38,430 nucleotides of DNA from a virus: positions 1 to 38,430 of IMG/VR virus record IMGVR_UViG_3300006733_000006, one strand, 5' to 3'. The notes beneath the pieces were generated by a model. That model saw only the letters and a list, made by a program, of their open reading frames with translations, did not search any database and was not told the origin of the DNA. Shown piece by piece: positions 1 to 7,695 of this stretch. The position numbers were made by a program, and so were the translations under genes. The first letter of the stretch is position 1. Every line of letters starts with the position of its first letter.

Positions 1-123
1 CCGTGGCCATGCTCCATGGTGCCAGCGAGAGAGAAGTCCAGCTACTCTTGGGACATAGCACAGACCGGATGACGAAACGCTACACGGCCACCATAACCAG
101 TGAGAATGTGGTCGTCAGGCATA
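1..123. repeat. terminal direct repeat, left copy (circular junction)
   Basis: These 123 bases are identical to 38308-38430. The integrase frame that is open at the right end of the window continues in this copy to a stop at 159-161, so the duplication is best read as the overlap left when a circular genome was linearised by assembly. It is not a biological terminal repeat splitting a gene. The unique genome is then 38,307 bp. Confidence 0.9.
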
Positions 124-161
124 GCCAATTCTCACCAGTGGATAAGATGTACCTGAAATAA
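1..161 (+). CDS. int: tyrosine integrase, C-terminal part (continues from the right end of the window)
   Basis: This is the 3' end of the integrase that begins near 37575. The frame enters at base 3 and ends with TAA at 159-161. It encodes the last part of the catalytic domain, including the LLGHS segment (third conserved His) and the nucleophile tyrosine in RYTAT. After Tyr272 there are about 25 more residues, a normal tail length for this family. Read across the circular junction, the protein is 297 residues from the ATG at 37575. The gene is convergent with the degraded restriction gene that ends at 242. Confidence 0.9.
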   Translation, partial: VAMLHGASEREVQLLLGHSTDRMTKRYTATITSENVVVRHSQFSPVDKMYLK

Positions 162-184
162 AAAAGTCCCCCTCTCCTTTGAAG

Positions 185-240
185 GGCTTTGTATCATAAG
201 TGCCTTTTGTATCAAAAGTCAGGTGGTTGTATCAAAAGTG
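185..240. repeat. inverted-repeat block, left side of restriction-gene cassette
   Basis: This block holds three copies of a GTATCA-centred motif (near 191, 209 and 229). The middle one is the near-palindrome CTTTTG-TAT-CAAAAG. Two sequences recur in inverted orientation on the far side of the restriction gene: GGCTTTGTATCA (185-196 versus 928-939) and CTTTTGTATCAAAAGTC (204-220 versus 873-889). The block ends only a few bases from the stop codon of the gene at 242. It could be a terminal inverted repeat of a small mobile cassette or a cluster of protein-binding sites. Confidence 0.7.
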
Positions 241-241
241 C

Positions 242-865
242 TTAGAGTGAATTTAAGAAATCCTCAAGCAATAAAGCTGAAAAGACAGCAGCAGTGCCAT
301 ATTCAATTCTACGATACTGGTCTGAACCTGTTTCTATCCAATGAATACCGTCAAGCACAAAAATCTTATAGGCGTTTCCCGAACTATTTGTGGCTAAATT
401 CATACCATCGTCAAAAGCCCTGCCCTGATTCCCCCCAGTAGATGACAAGAACTTGGCTTCACCTACAATATATCTATTATTTGACTTCGCCACTATGTCT
501 GGTCTTTTTGATATGCCTACACCCATTACAGTATTGCAAAAATTCCTAGCATCTAGTTCCGATGCATCCAACATCACGACACCAGTGTGGGAAGCCCGAA
601 ATTCCATAAGGCTTACCCATCTAAAATTATTTCTTGCCCAATCCCTAAATTGGTTACCCCGCCTTGTATTTGCCTCTTTGGGTTGGGTTACTCCCGCTAC
701 TACTCCCTCGATACCCATAGAATATAGATTATCAGTTATCCTTTGAACTGTTACAGGGTTTCTTTGAATTGCGCCTCTGTCGGTTCGTAAGAAGGCTGTG
801 TAAGATTCTTTGCCATAATATCTGTGTCCTGATACAATCTATATACGAATTAGGGCTTGAACCAA
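242..865 (-). pseudogene. type II restriction endonuclease-like gene, broken by an in-frame amber codon
   Basis: The long minus-strand frame encodes a PD-(D/E)XK-type nuclease: a KRPDIVAK segment is followed about 12 residues later by GEAKF, giving the Asp, Glu and Lys of the catalytic triad (D74, E87, K89 if counted from the ATG at 718). The frame is open well upstream of that ATG, and the upstream part reads convincingly as protein (GKESYTAFLRTDRGAIQRN). It is interrupted by TAG at 839-841. In the same frame before the amber is LVQALIRI, which could begin at TTG 865 directly after AGAAGG. I therefore read it as a formerly about 207-residue enzyme inactivated by a nonsense change, or translated only from an internal start as a 158-residue fragment. 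No cognate methyltransferase lies beside it. The specificity is unknown. Confidence 0.65.
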
Positions 866-872
866 CCTTCTG

Positions 873-939
873 GACTTTTGATACAAAAGAGCCAGTTGTT
901 CCAAAAGTCCTCTCGAATGTGGGGTTTTGATACAAAGCC
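873..939. repeat. inverted-repeat block, right side of restriction-gene cassette
   Basis: This is the inverted partner of the block at 185-240. CTTTTGATACAAAAG lies at 875-889 and TTTTGATACAAAG at 925-937, with a degenerate copy (GTTGTTCCAAAAGTC) in the opposite orientation between them at about 896-909. The inner 17-mer and outer 12-mer are exact inverted matches to the left block. The inner repeat sits immediately upstream of the likely original start of the restriction gene. I see no target-site duplication outside the outer repeats. Confidence 0.7.
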
Positions 940-980
940 TCTTAAAACTCATTCTGGTGGCTCTGGCAGTATCTCTAGGC

Positions 981-1226
981 TTACGGCCGCCTTCCGTTCT
1001 GTAGTTTGAGGTAAGTAATCAGTTCGGTTATCGCCTTCGTATTATCTTCTCTGGTCTCCTGGTCTTTCTCCAGTAGAGCAGATAGCCTGTCTTCCGTGAA
1101 CTTCTTTGAATCGCGCCACATCTTCTCGGTCGCATTCCGATCCCGCCGGTACATCAGGAATATCAGGGTAGCGATAAGACCGCCGACTCCGCCAATTTGA
1201 GCAGCCAATTGAATTAAGTCTATCAT
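981..1226 (-). CDS. small membrane protein, BhlA/UviB holin-like
   Basis: The protein has 81 residues with one hydrophobic segment near the N-terminus (about residues 8-25, rich in Gly, Leu, Ile). A short positively charged stretch (YRRDR) follows, then a charged, probably coiled-coil tail. This one-TM-then-helix layout matches BhlA/UviB-type small phage holins or membrane anchors, though the family has little sequence signature. The start is supported by GAGGATG upstream. It is the last gene of the virion operon, a usual place for lysis genes, but no endolysin is found beside it. A tail-associated membrane protein is an alternative. Confidence 0.5.
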   Translation of the reverse strand: MIDLIQLAAQIGGVGGLIATLIFLMYRRDRNATEKMWRDSKKFTEDRLSALLEKDQETREDNTKAITELITYLKLQNGRRP

Positions 1227-1237
1227 TGCTTACATCC

Positions 1238-3502
1238 TCACAACTTTACAGCCTCCAAAGAGTAATGTAGTTCAGGTTTCCCGGTGCCCTCATCAAAGAC
1301 TTCTAATTCCTGAATGGCTCTTACCAGGACGGTATGCTCTGTACCAAACCTATCGCCCAAAGTGCAAACCTTATCCCTTAAACCATCTATGAAAGTCCTT
1401 ATGGCGTCATAGCTATAGCTCGGAGTTGCAACATGATTACCCTTGAGTAATAAGCCATTAGCACATCTAACCGTATGCCTGAATCGGGATACCGAAGGAA
1501 ATATGGTCAATGCCTTCAGGTTGTGGTACTTCAGCACCGGCGGTACAGTATCGCTATCCCCGACAAAATCAAACCTCAGATTCATCATGGTTTCTTCAAT
1601 ATTCGTAAATGCCTCTGTCTGCTCAGGACTGGTATCCAGTTTCTTGAGCAGGTCAAAGCTAGCACCATCATCAGTAGAGTAATAAGCGTTTATGTAGTTT
1701 GTGCCTGACAAATTTAGAGACCTTGTAAAAAGCTCCAGCCACCTTTTATCTACCGCATAGAGCAGGCTCATGTATCTCGGTGTCCAGAGTGAACCGGCAG
1801 TATGAAATTTATAACCACTGTCAGCAGTGGCATCTTTGGTTACCGGTAGATAAACCTTGTAAACACTCTCTCCCGTAGCAGTTGAACCAAGATATAAGTA
1901 TGGTCTACCCTCTACACTAGAGACAAAAGCTATGGCAACACCAGTCAGGTCAATGCTTCTTATCTCATGCCAAATCCACCTTGTCCTACCCGAGATATAC
2001 TCCCACCTACCTGCCAGGATAGCTAAATCATTAGCCCCTCGCTCAATGATTGCATAGACCCACTGCTCATCATGCGCCCTGGCGACACACTCATAGGCAT
2101 ACTGTGATATACCGGGGGCTGAATCGGAAGGTGTTACTTCTGTGAGCGTAGAGCCGTCTATTTCCCATTCCTGCTGATTACCCATCCTGAAGTAGAGACG
2201 GTTCCTGAAGACATCGCTGTTTTTACCCGCATCAGCATGAGCAATTGTGACTAAAGAGGGGAATGGTTGCACAATAGCGCCGGCACCATCTTCATAATAA
2301 GGTCCATCCTCTTTCAGGCAGTAAAGATAGCCAAGGTAAGACTCCATATCGTTGACATCATAGGCAGCCTCACCGACCAGGATTTCGGCAGCCCAGGGAC
2401 CAGCGATAGGATCAGTAGCCTTCCTAATCTTGTTGGGTAATTTTAGTTGCCATAAGTCAGTACCCACCTTGCAGAAACTATCCGCTTCACCATTATCCAG
2501 GGCAGTTTGGGTAAAGTCTTCGGCAGCATCCATGTACCAGTATTTATTGGCTGCTGCTACAGCGATGTAAAGGTAATCATCAATAAAGGCTACAATGTCG
2601 GTGATGACTTGTGGTAAAGTATGAACGTGCTCAAACTCATCACCCGCTCCATTTAGTTTGGAAATCATATCCCCAGATGCAAAGTATATCTCGCCATTAA
2701 AATTGGCGAATGCCACCGGGGTCGGATTGGGGAATGTTGTCACTGTTAATGTAGCGTCATCAAAGTAAACATCTATTGGGTTAGTACTCCGTATCCTCAA
2801 TCTTAGTCTGGTTGCGGCATCATCTAATGTCCTCGTAACTGTAAGCTGTTTCCATGCTATGGAGGCGTCAGAGGTGCTAGTAACACCGACTCCATCATCA
2901 ATTTGTATGTAGGAAGTTCCAACACCGACACACTTTATCCAGCACTTAAAAACAAATTCCCTGCCCCTATAAGCACTGTTCCACGTAATATCCTGATAAG
3001 CCGCCGAGGGGTCTGTGCTGCCGACATGCCATGAATAAGTACCGCCATGCTTATCTACGTTACTACGTTCCGCATCACCATATTCAGTTGTCCAATCCGA
3101 GTCCAGCTCAAAGTCAGCATTAACTATTGTGGGGGTAGTTTTGACGGGTATTGTAACTGAATCTATCTTCGGTCCCGGATAAGCCTTACCCTTACACCTC
3201 AAGTCTACATTCTGGCTTCTGAGATAGCGCAGTATTTGAAACGCCGCATCATCCTCAACCTCAAACTCCAATGCCCCCAAGCCACCGTGCATATACCGGT
3301 GAGAAATTACCTTGGATATATCTGGGCTCAGATTGGCATAAGAAATATCACCTGCTGCAAAGCTGTCAGGTAAGGCTCTCTCGTCATCCCGGCGCCAGAC
3401 CTTGGTCTTATTACGGTTTTGAGCCAGCATAAACCCCAATTTGGTTGCCCCAGGTTCGATGTAGTAAATGTCGTACTTATTAAGAAGACTATCTATAGCC
3501 AT
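1238..3502 (-). CDS. large tail protein with carbohydrate-binding-like insert and propeller-like core
   Basis: The protein has 754 residues. Residues about 126-254 (from VNADFELDSDW to the FDDATLTV strand) look like a CBM4/9-type jelly roll, with an aromatic-rich face and the usual ending before the next domain. Residues about 260-640 consist of short repeated beta-strand units (YLYIAVAAANKYWYMD, YLYCLKEDGPYYED and similar) that suggest a beta-propeller or hub. The C-terminal 90 residues form a separate conserved-looking domain. The stop-start overlap TAATG with the preceding gene indicates coupled translation. By position (distal tail gene) and architecture it is probably a nozzle, hub or receptor-binding protein; T7 gp12 is a structural analogy only. 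Confidence 0.6.
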   Translation of the reverse strand: MAIDSLLNKYDIYYIEPGATKLGFMLAQNRNKTKVWRRDDERALPDSFAAGDISYANLSPDISKVISHRYMHGGLGALEFEVEDDAAFQILRYLRSQNVDLRCKGKAYPGPKIDSVTIPVKTTPTIVNADFELDSDWTTEYGDAERSNVDKHGGTYSWHVGSTDPSAAYQDITWNSAYRGREFVFKCWIKCVGVGTSYIQIDDGVGVTSTSDASIAWKQLTVTRTLDDAATRLRLRIRSTNPIDVYFDDATLTVTTFPNPTPVAFANFNGEIYFASGDMISKLNGAGDEFEHVHTLPQVITDIVAFIDDYLYIAVAAANKYWYMDAAEDFTQTALDNGEADSFCKVGTDLWQLKLPNKIRKATDPIAGPWAAEILVGEAAYDVNDMESYLGYLYCLKEDGPYYEDGAGAIVQPFPSLVTIAHADAGKNSDVFRNRLYFRMGNQQEWEIDGSTLTEVTPSDSAPGISQYAYECVARAHDEQWVYAIIERGANDLAILAGRWEYISGRTRWIWHEIRSIDLTGVAIAFVSSVEGRPYLYLGSTATGESVYKVYLPVTKDATADSGYKFHTAGSLWTPRYMSLLYAVDKRWLELFTRSLNLSGTNYINAYYSTDDGASFDLLKKLDTSPEQTEAFTNIEETMMNLRFDFVGDSDTVPPVLKYHNLKALTIFPSVSRFRHTVRCANGLLLKGNHVATPSYSYDAIRTFIDGLRDKVCTLGDRFGTEHTVLVRAIQELEVFDEGTGKPELHYSLEAVKL

Positions 3503-4977
3503 TATTCACCCCAGTCAACATAAGCATTATGGTCAACATAAGCATTATGGTCAAATTGCTCTACCATCTTTGGCATCCACAAGTTTCGGTATGTCGTGTA
3601 GACTGCTTCCCTGTATTTATTCGCCAATGCCTGTAACCTGTCCGTGTCCCCGCTACTGATGTCATTGGCTTGCCGTGTATAAAATTGGTAAGCCGCCTCA
3701 CAATAAAGCAGCCTGACTCTTCTATCCTCTAAGGTTATGGTATCGGTCGGGTCGGAGACCTCCTCTAGTTTACCTTTCGCCTCTATAATCCAGGTCTGGT
3801 CATCCACCGAAATACTCTCGGGGAAGTATATCTGCCTGTCTCCAGCTAGACTCTCGATGATTTCCCATTCCAGTTGGCGGGACCGCCTGGATACGCTATC
3901 CGCTTTTAAGCCCACCCAGATTACCCGGGCATTGCCTATGGTGGCACCGAGATTAAAATACTTGCCGGACTTAGCCACCACCTTTGCGTTAGCCGCTGTA
4001 GTGTAGGCATTGGTCAGATTAGCTGTCATCGTGAGCTTGTTTGTGGCTGCTGCAATAGACAAAATGGTGGCATCTTCAGAGGCATCATCATCTACAACCG
4101 TAACCTCTTGCCCGACAAAGAACAAGGTGTCATCGGTGATTTCTACTTCAGCTTGTGCGGCGGCCGCATCATCAGCCAGGTCATCCTGCCCCAGACTCTC
4201 AAAGACTATCTTTTTATAGAGCTTGGGGTAGATAGAAAGCAGGGCGTCATTTAGAGCATCTATAATATCCTGAACATTGCACTTGTGGATTTGAAACTCA
4301 CTGTCAGCCAGTGGTACGGAGGAAAAATCAAAGTAAGGCACAACCTTTCCGGCGTATATCGTAAGTGGTAAATGCCGGTTGTAATCCAGCCTTTCCTCAT
4401 TGGCCAAGAGAAGAACTGAAGCCAAATCGGTGGCATCTGCCAAGCTAATCAAATTGAATGTGTCAGAAACTACATGTACCCCTGCCTGACTTCGATGAGC
4501 ATTAAAATCAGCCTTAATTTCATTGGCCAGAGTTAAAGCAGAAGCCAGGTCATCAGCATCAGCAGAGGCAACAGCGTTAGCGCCATCAGCTCCAACGTGG
4601 ATTGCGGCATCTGCAATGTGAATATTATAGTCTGCCTTTATCTCATTAAGCAATGTTTCTACGGAGCTTTGGTCAGTGGCTGTATCCGCAGTTACTACAT
4701 TGGCTGTGTCTGCTGTTTCGTGAATCGTAAGACTGTCACGAAGGAAGTCCTGTATCTGCCTGATGTCCTCTTGAGCCGCCCCCGAAGTAATGTAAATCCA
4801 GAAGTTATCATTGAAGTAATCATCTGGATATTTGGCTAACTGCATATCGTAAAGGGCGTTCACCAATCCATTTGAAGAAGCTATACCATCTTGCGGAGTC
4901 CGGGGAATTTCCATCAGCTTGGTGAAATTCCCGAATCCTTCAATTAGAACCGAAAGTGCTATCGTATTTTGAGCCAT
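3502..4977 (-). CDS. tail/adaptor-region virion protein with internal 45-residue repeats
   Basis: The protein has 491 residues. Residues about 85-205 contain three degenerate repeats built on LxNEIKADxNxH followed by HV-D-N-V and ADADDLAS. Such helical repeats are seen in many phage fibre and tail proteins. The middle (about 230-420) is beta-rich. The C-terminal 80 residues are helical (YCEAAYQFYTRQAND, ALANKYREAVYTTYRNLW) and could dock on another tail or portal-ring protein. The extreme C-terminus carries a duplicated DHNAYV, produced by an 18-bp tandem duplication at about 3513-3548. It overlaps the next gene by TAATG. The exact role is unknown; a tail or head-tail connector protein is inferred from the repeats and position. 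Confidence 0.55.
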   Translation of the reverse strand: MAQNTIALSVLIEGFGNFTKLMEIPRTPQDGIASSNGLVNALYDMQLAKYPDDYFNDNFWIYITSGAAQEDIRQIQDFLRDSLTIHETADTANVVTADTATDQSSVETLLNEIKADYNIHIADAAIHVGADGANAVASADADDLASALTLANEIKADFNAHRSQAGVHVVSDTFNLISLADATDLASVLLLANEERLDYNRHLPLTIYAGKVVPYFDFSSVPLADSEFQIHKCNVQDIIDALNDALLSIYPKLYKKIVFESLGQDDLADDAAAAQAEVEITDDTLFFVGQEVTVVDDDASEDATILSIAAATNKLTMTANLTNAYTTAANAKVVAKSGKYFNLGATIGNARVIWVGLKADSVSRRSRQLEWEIIESLAGDRQIYFPESISVDDQTWIIEAKGKLEEVSDPTDTITLEDRRVRLLYCEAAYQFYTRQANDISSGDTDRLQALANKYREAVYTTYRNLWMPKMVEQFDHNAYVDHNAYVDWGE

Positions 4978-4987
4978 AGTTTACTCC

Positions 4988-5209
4988 TTATATTTCTACT
5001 TCAGGTTCGCAGGGTAGCCCCTCATCATGCCGGCAAATATGGTAAGATGCCCTAACCGTCATCTCCTCGTTTACGTTGCCCTCATTGATTTTTGAGGCAA
5101 AGGACTTGAGCTTCTTGATATTCTTCTTTATCTCAGGCAAACTTGATTCCAATGCGCTGGGTATCGGTTCTTTCACCGCAAGGCAAATTCTGAAGAAGAT
5201 GTAACTCAT
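4988..5209 (-). CDS. small protein of unknown function in the tail region
   Basis: The protein has 73 residues beginning MSYIFFRICLAVKE. I chose the ATG at 5209 over the one at 5224 because its A is shared with the TAA stop of the LamG gene (TAATG), the coupling arrangement used repeatedly in this operon. The middle is a lysine-rich helix (EIKKNIKKLKSF). The C-terminus is acidic and has CRHDEGLPCEPE, whose two Cys and one His are too few for a clear zinc site. It is not recognised. Its place among tail genes suggests a minor virion or assembly factor. Confidence 0.55.
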   Translation of the reverse strand: MSYIFFRICLAVKEPIPSALESSLPEIKKNIKKLKSFASKINEGNVNEEMTVRASYHICRHDEGLPCEPEVEI

Positions 5210-5907
5210 TAACGATACCTCCATTTAGTAGCCAAATAAATATTCTGGACTTCGATAAGACTTACAACTCGATTATAAACCCATACCTCTCCGAAAGTAC
5301 CATTAGCAGGAATGTCACCCTCCTCTCTATCGCCGATTAGAAGAGATACTGTATTGTCTATTGTTAATCCCCCCAATGTATCCTCTGAGGAGGTACTTGC
5401 GAAAACTGCATCGTTTCTATATATAATTACACCAGCCGATGCTCCCCCACCATCATAGGTGAAACCGACTAACTGGAATACATCCTGGGTAATGGCAGCA
5501 TCAGAATCTACAACTATTCTTTTCCGTGCTATTACATTAGTATTGATAATGGAAGCGGTTAACTTGCCAGCATTAGTCTGTAGGAATGCGTACCCCCTAA
5601 AAACATTTGCCACAGTTATCTTGGTGACCAATGAACTCCATGCTGTAGTATCAGACGGCTTGAACCACATCAATATTGAGAACGGGGTATTATGCTCGAA
5701 ACTAAACTGAGCCTTGTCACCGCAGTCTATCTTGTCATCCCCATCAAAAGCCCTACCCTGAATTCCCCATGGAGCACCCGTAGCCGTACACAGATGCCCG
5801 TAAGCATCCTTTGACATAAAGGACGCGCCATCAAGCTTATAAAGTGGCAAATAGAGCACCAAACTAGGGTCATAGAAAAACCCCTTCGGGTTTGCTAGTC
5901 TTTTCAT
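5209..5907 (-). CDS. LamG/concanavalin-A-like lectin-domain virion protein
   Basis: The protein has 232 residues, nearly all one LamG-like jelly-roll domain: a YLPLYKLDGA opening strand, then GRAFDGDDKIDCGD, FSILMWFKPSD, a central block of strands, and the closing GTFGEVWVYNRVVSLIEVQNIY, which is the typical end of a LamG_3 domain. Such domains bind glycans and are common in phage tail-tip and decoration proteins. The start follows TAGAGGG. It lies 1 bp from the upstream virion gene and overlaps the following small gene. A host-surface binding role is inferred. The glycan is unknown. Confidence 0.75.
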   Translation of the reverse strand: MKRLANPKGFFYDPSLVLYLPLYKLDGASFMSKDAYGHLCTATGAPWGIQGRAFDGDDKIDCGDKAQFSFEHNTPFSILMWFKPSDTTAWSSLVTKITVANVFRGYAFLQTNAGKLTASIINTNVIARKRIVVDSDAAITQDVFQLVGFTYDGGGASAGVIIYRNDAVFASTSSEDTLGGLTIDNTVSLLIGDREEGDIPANGTFGEVWVYNRVVSLIEVQNIYLATKWRYR

Positions 5908-5908
5908 T

Positions 5909-6373
5909 CTAGTACCCTCTATAAATGACCTTCACATAGCTTGAGTTCTTGGTCTTGCCCTTTGCCGTCTCACCACCAGCCCCACCAGACTTAATCATCA
6001 GCCTTATCTCCAGTGGAAAAGCATTTAAGTTTTCCTGCGGTTCGACTCTGCCACTATAGGTGTATTCCTTCAAAGCGGAAGCATCGGCCGCATAGGTAAT
6101 CTCAGTATGCAAATCTACCCAGGTGCTACTTGATGTCTGACGTGCCTGCCACTTGAAAAGCACACTTTCCAAGGTACTACTCGATTGAATGGCGCAGGTC
6201 AAACCAAACTCGAACTCTTGAATCGCACCCCTGACCGGTGGATCAATCTTTACCTTCTCTACTTCTTCGTAATCATCGGTAGTTGTGGTAAGTAAATCAC
6301 TAAACTGCACCCCATCCGCTGTCAGACTACCCCTTGCAAACGGATGCTCAACGTGCTCAATAATCGACTCCAT
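5909..6373 (-). CDS. virion-region protein of unknown function
   Basis: The protein has 154 residues, starts after a strong AGGAGGT site, and is almost all beta-strand by eye (VRGAIQEFEFGLTCAIQSSSTLESVLFKWQAR). It has a glycine-rich loop near the C-terminus (KSGGAGGETAKGKTK) and ends in YVKVIYRGY. The length and beta content would suit a small jelly-roll tail or decoration protein. No family is recognised. It lies directly before the LamG gene and is likely co-translated with it. Confidence 0.55.
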   Translation of the reverse strand: MESIIEHVEHPFARGSLTADGVQFSDLLTTTTDDYEEVEKVKIDPPVRGAIQEFEFGLTCAIQSSSTLESVLFKWQARQTSSSTWVDLHTEITYAADASALKEYTYSGRVEPQENLNAFPLEIRLMIKSGGAGGETAKGKTKNSSYVKVIYRGY

Positions 6374-6425
6374 AATTTACCTCCTCCTTGATTCAATCTC
6401 GAGAAATGATGCCCGTGCGAAATCC

Positions 6426-6536
6426 TTATTCCAAGGCCTCGGTTATCTCTCTACGATACCATTCCATCCGTATCTCTTCCTCCACGTTGCAGAAGAGTTT
6501 ATCCAAGACCCTAATTAATTGCTGAATTATCCACAT
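6426..6536 (-). CDS. 36-residue small ORF with strong ribosome binding site
   Basis: A short frame (MWIIQQLIRVLDKLFCNVEE... ending EITEALE) sits in the gap between two virion genes. It is preceded by AGGGGGGAGTG ending directly at its ATG, which is the main reason to call it. The N-terminal half is amphipathic and hydrophobic, the C-terminal half acidic and helical. It could be a small membrane-active or chaperone-like peptide. The function is unknown. Confidence 0.45.
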   Translation of the reverse strand: MWIIQQLIRVLDKLFCNVEEEIRMEWYRREITEALE

Positions 6537-6563
6537 CACTCCCCCCTCTTAGGTCTCCTATCT

Positions 6564-7112
6564 TTACTCAATCAAGTTCAGTGCTTTGCTAAATTCCTTA
6601 TTATTTAAGGCTTCTTTCAAGGCTTGCTGTCTTTTATAAGTCGGCTCTTGTTTTTCTTCTTCAGTCAATATCCAGTTGGTCTCTGGATGCTTCCATGTGA
6701 ATATCCAGTCTGTCTCCATCCATTTCCTTAGCCAGTAATCAAAACGCTTAGATGCACTATCATCTATGTCATACTTTATAGCAAGGAAACTTAGCATACC
6801 ATCATACACATCGTGGCGACACCCAAAAGAACCAAAGGACGTATCATGTGCCAAGACATCATCTCGCAGGTCAATAATCAAGCGAGAATTATGTTTATTG
6901 ACATCTTTGTGCGTGGGGTGAGGTACTTTCTTCATCTTGTGGGCAATTTTTATGAGCTCTAGTCCTACCCCAATGAATTCAAAGAACGTAGCAGACCTGC
7001 CAATCCTACCAAACTCCTGGAGTAGTGCAAAGCTCCTTACTATTGGACGCAGGATTTCCTCAACCCAGAATTTTTGTATAGCTTTGGTGGTATATAAATT
7101 AGCAGCCGGCAT
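6564..7112 (-). CDS. HEPN-like protein inserted between capsid and tail genes (moron candidate)
   Basis: The protein has 182 residues and is all-helical by eye. Residues 83-89 read RDDVLAH, the R-x(4-6)-H motif of HEPN ribonuclease domains, in the usual setting at the start of a helix (NSRLIIDLRDDVLAHD). The context resembles AbiU2/AbiV-type HEPN proteins, where this motif forms the RNase site. It starts after a good GGAGG site and is separated from the capsid genes by a 12-bp perfect hairpin, so it may be expressed differently from the structural genes. A toxin, exclusion factor or anti-host RNase is an inference. A structural helical protein with a chance motif is the alternative. Confidence 0.5.
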   Translation of the reverse strand: MPAANLYTTKAIQKFWVEEILRPIVRSFALLQEFGRIGRSATFFEFIGVGLELIKIAHKMKKVPHPTHKDVNKHNSRLIIDLRDDVLAHDTSFGSFGCRHDVYDGMLSFLAIKYDIDDSASKRFDYWLRKWMETDWIFTWKHPETNWILTEEEKQEPTYKRQQALKEALNNKEFSKALNLIE

Positions 7113-7135
7113 AGAAACCTCCGAGTAGTATTGAC

Positions 7136-7169
7136 TAGGGCAGAGCCCTAAAATAAAGGCTCTGCCCTA
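7136..7169 (-). terminator. 12-bp perfect hairpin between decoration and HEPN-like genes
   Basis: TAGGGCAGAGCC (7136-7147) and GGCTCTGCCCTA (7158-7169) form a perfect 12-bp stem with a 10-base A-rich loop. It lies 23 bases before the HEPN-like start codon. There is no run of T after the stem on either strand, so it is more likely an RNA-stability, attenuation or processing element than a full intrinsic terminator. Confidence 0.55.
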
Positions 7170-7199
7170 CATATTTACCGTTGTCTAGCTTACCCTGTC

Positions 7200-7655
7200 T
7201 TAGCTTTCATTGTATCTGAAGCCGAAAACGAATACCTCTATTAAGCCAGCCGTGGTAAGTGTGCCACTCTGCTCTAGCTTCAGTTCTTTGCCAGCAGAAG
7301 TGTAGACCTTCCATGACCCGGTATGGCAAGCGGTTACTTTATCAACAAGGTATGCGCCTCGTTCTGCTCCAATATCCCCGTATACGGTATCAACGGCTGT
7401 ACCACAAAAAGCACCAGCCAGAATAAAGCCATTGTCATCATCATCGTCTCCGATTATGAGGTTAGATGCGGCGCCAGCACATGCTGTCTTGATTTTAGCA
7501 AGCACCATAGTGATGATAGTGCCTTCGGGTATGTTCCAGATATTTTTCGCTGTGTCAGCCGCTAGTTCTGGGGTTACCTCGAACACTTCAGCAAAGGGAT
7601 ACAGGATGCCATCAGGATTAAGCGTAGATAGCGGTGTTGCTGGTTGAGTAGTCAT
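7200..7655 (-). CDS. capsid decoration/head-associated protein (probable)
   Basis: The protein has 151 residues and lies directly after the major capsid gene, the usual slot for a decoration or stabilising protein. It is beta-rich and contains a run of five aspartates (GDDDDDNGF) that could bind divalent ions. It ends in an aromatic strand (IEVFVFGFRYNES). No N-terminal signal or TM segment is seen. The start has GGGAAGGAG upstream. The function is inferred from position, size and composition, and no family was recognised. Confidence 0.5.
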   Translation of the reverse strand: MTTQPATPLSTLNPDGILYPFAEVFEVTPELAADTAKNIWNIPEGTIITMVLAKIKTACAGAASNLIIGDDDDDNGFILAGAFCGTAVDTVYGDIGAERGAYLVDKVTACHTGSWKVYTSAGKELKLEQSGTLTTAGLIEVFVFGFRYNES

Positions 7656-7695
7656 CTTACGTTTTTCTCCTTCCCTCTTAGATTTTTACCTTTTA

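Noticed and set aside
732-935. Minus-strand frame of 67 codons upstream of the restriction gene
   Set aside because: It begins inside the inverted repeat, overlaps the restriction gene's own upstream coding sequence in another frame, and has no protein-like pattern.
182-944. The repeat-bounded restriction gene as a standard insertion sequence
   Set aside because: There is no transposase and no target-site duplication, so only a non-autonomous cassette or regulatory repeats can be argued.
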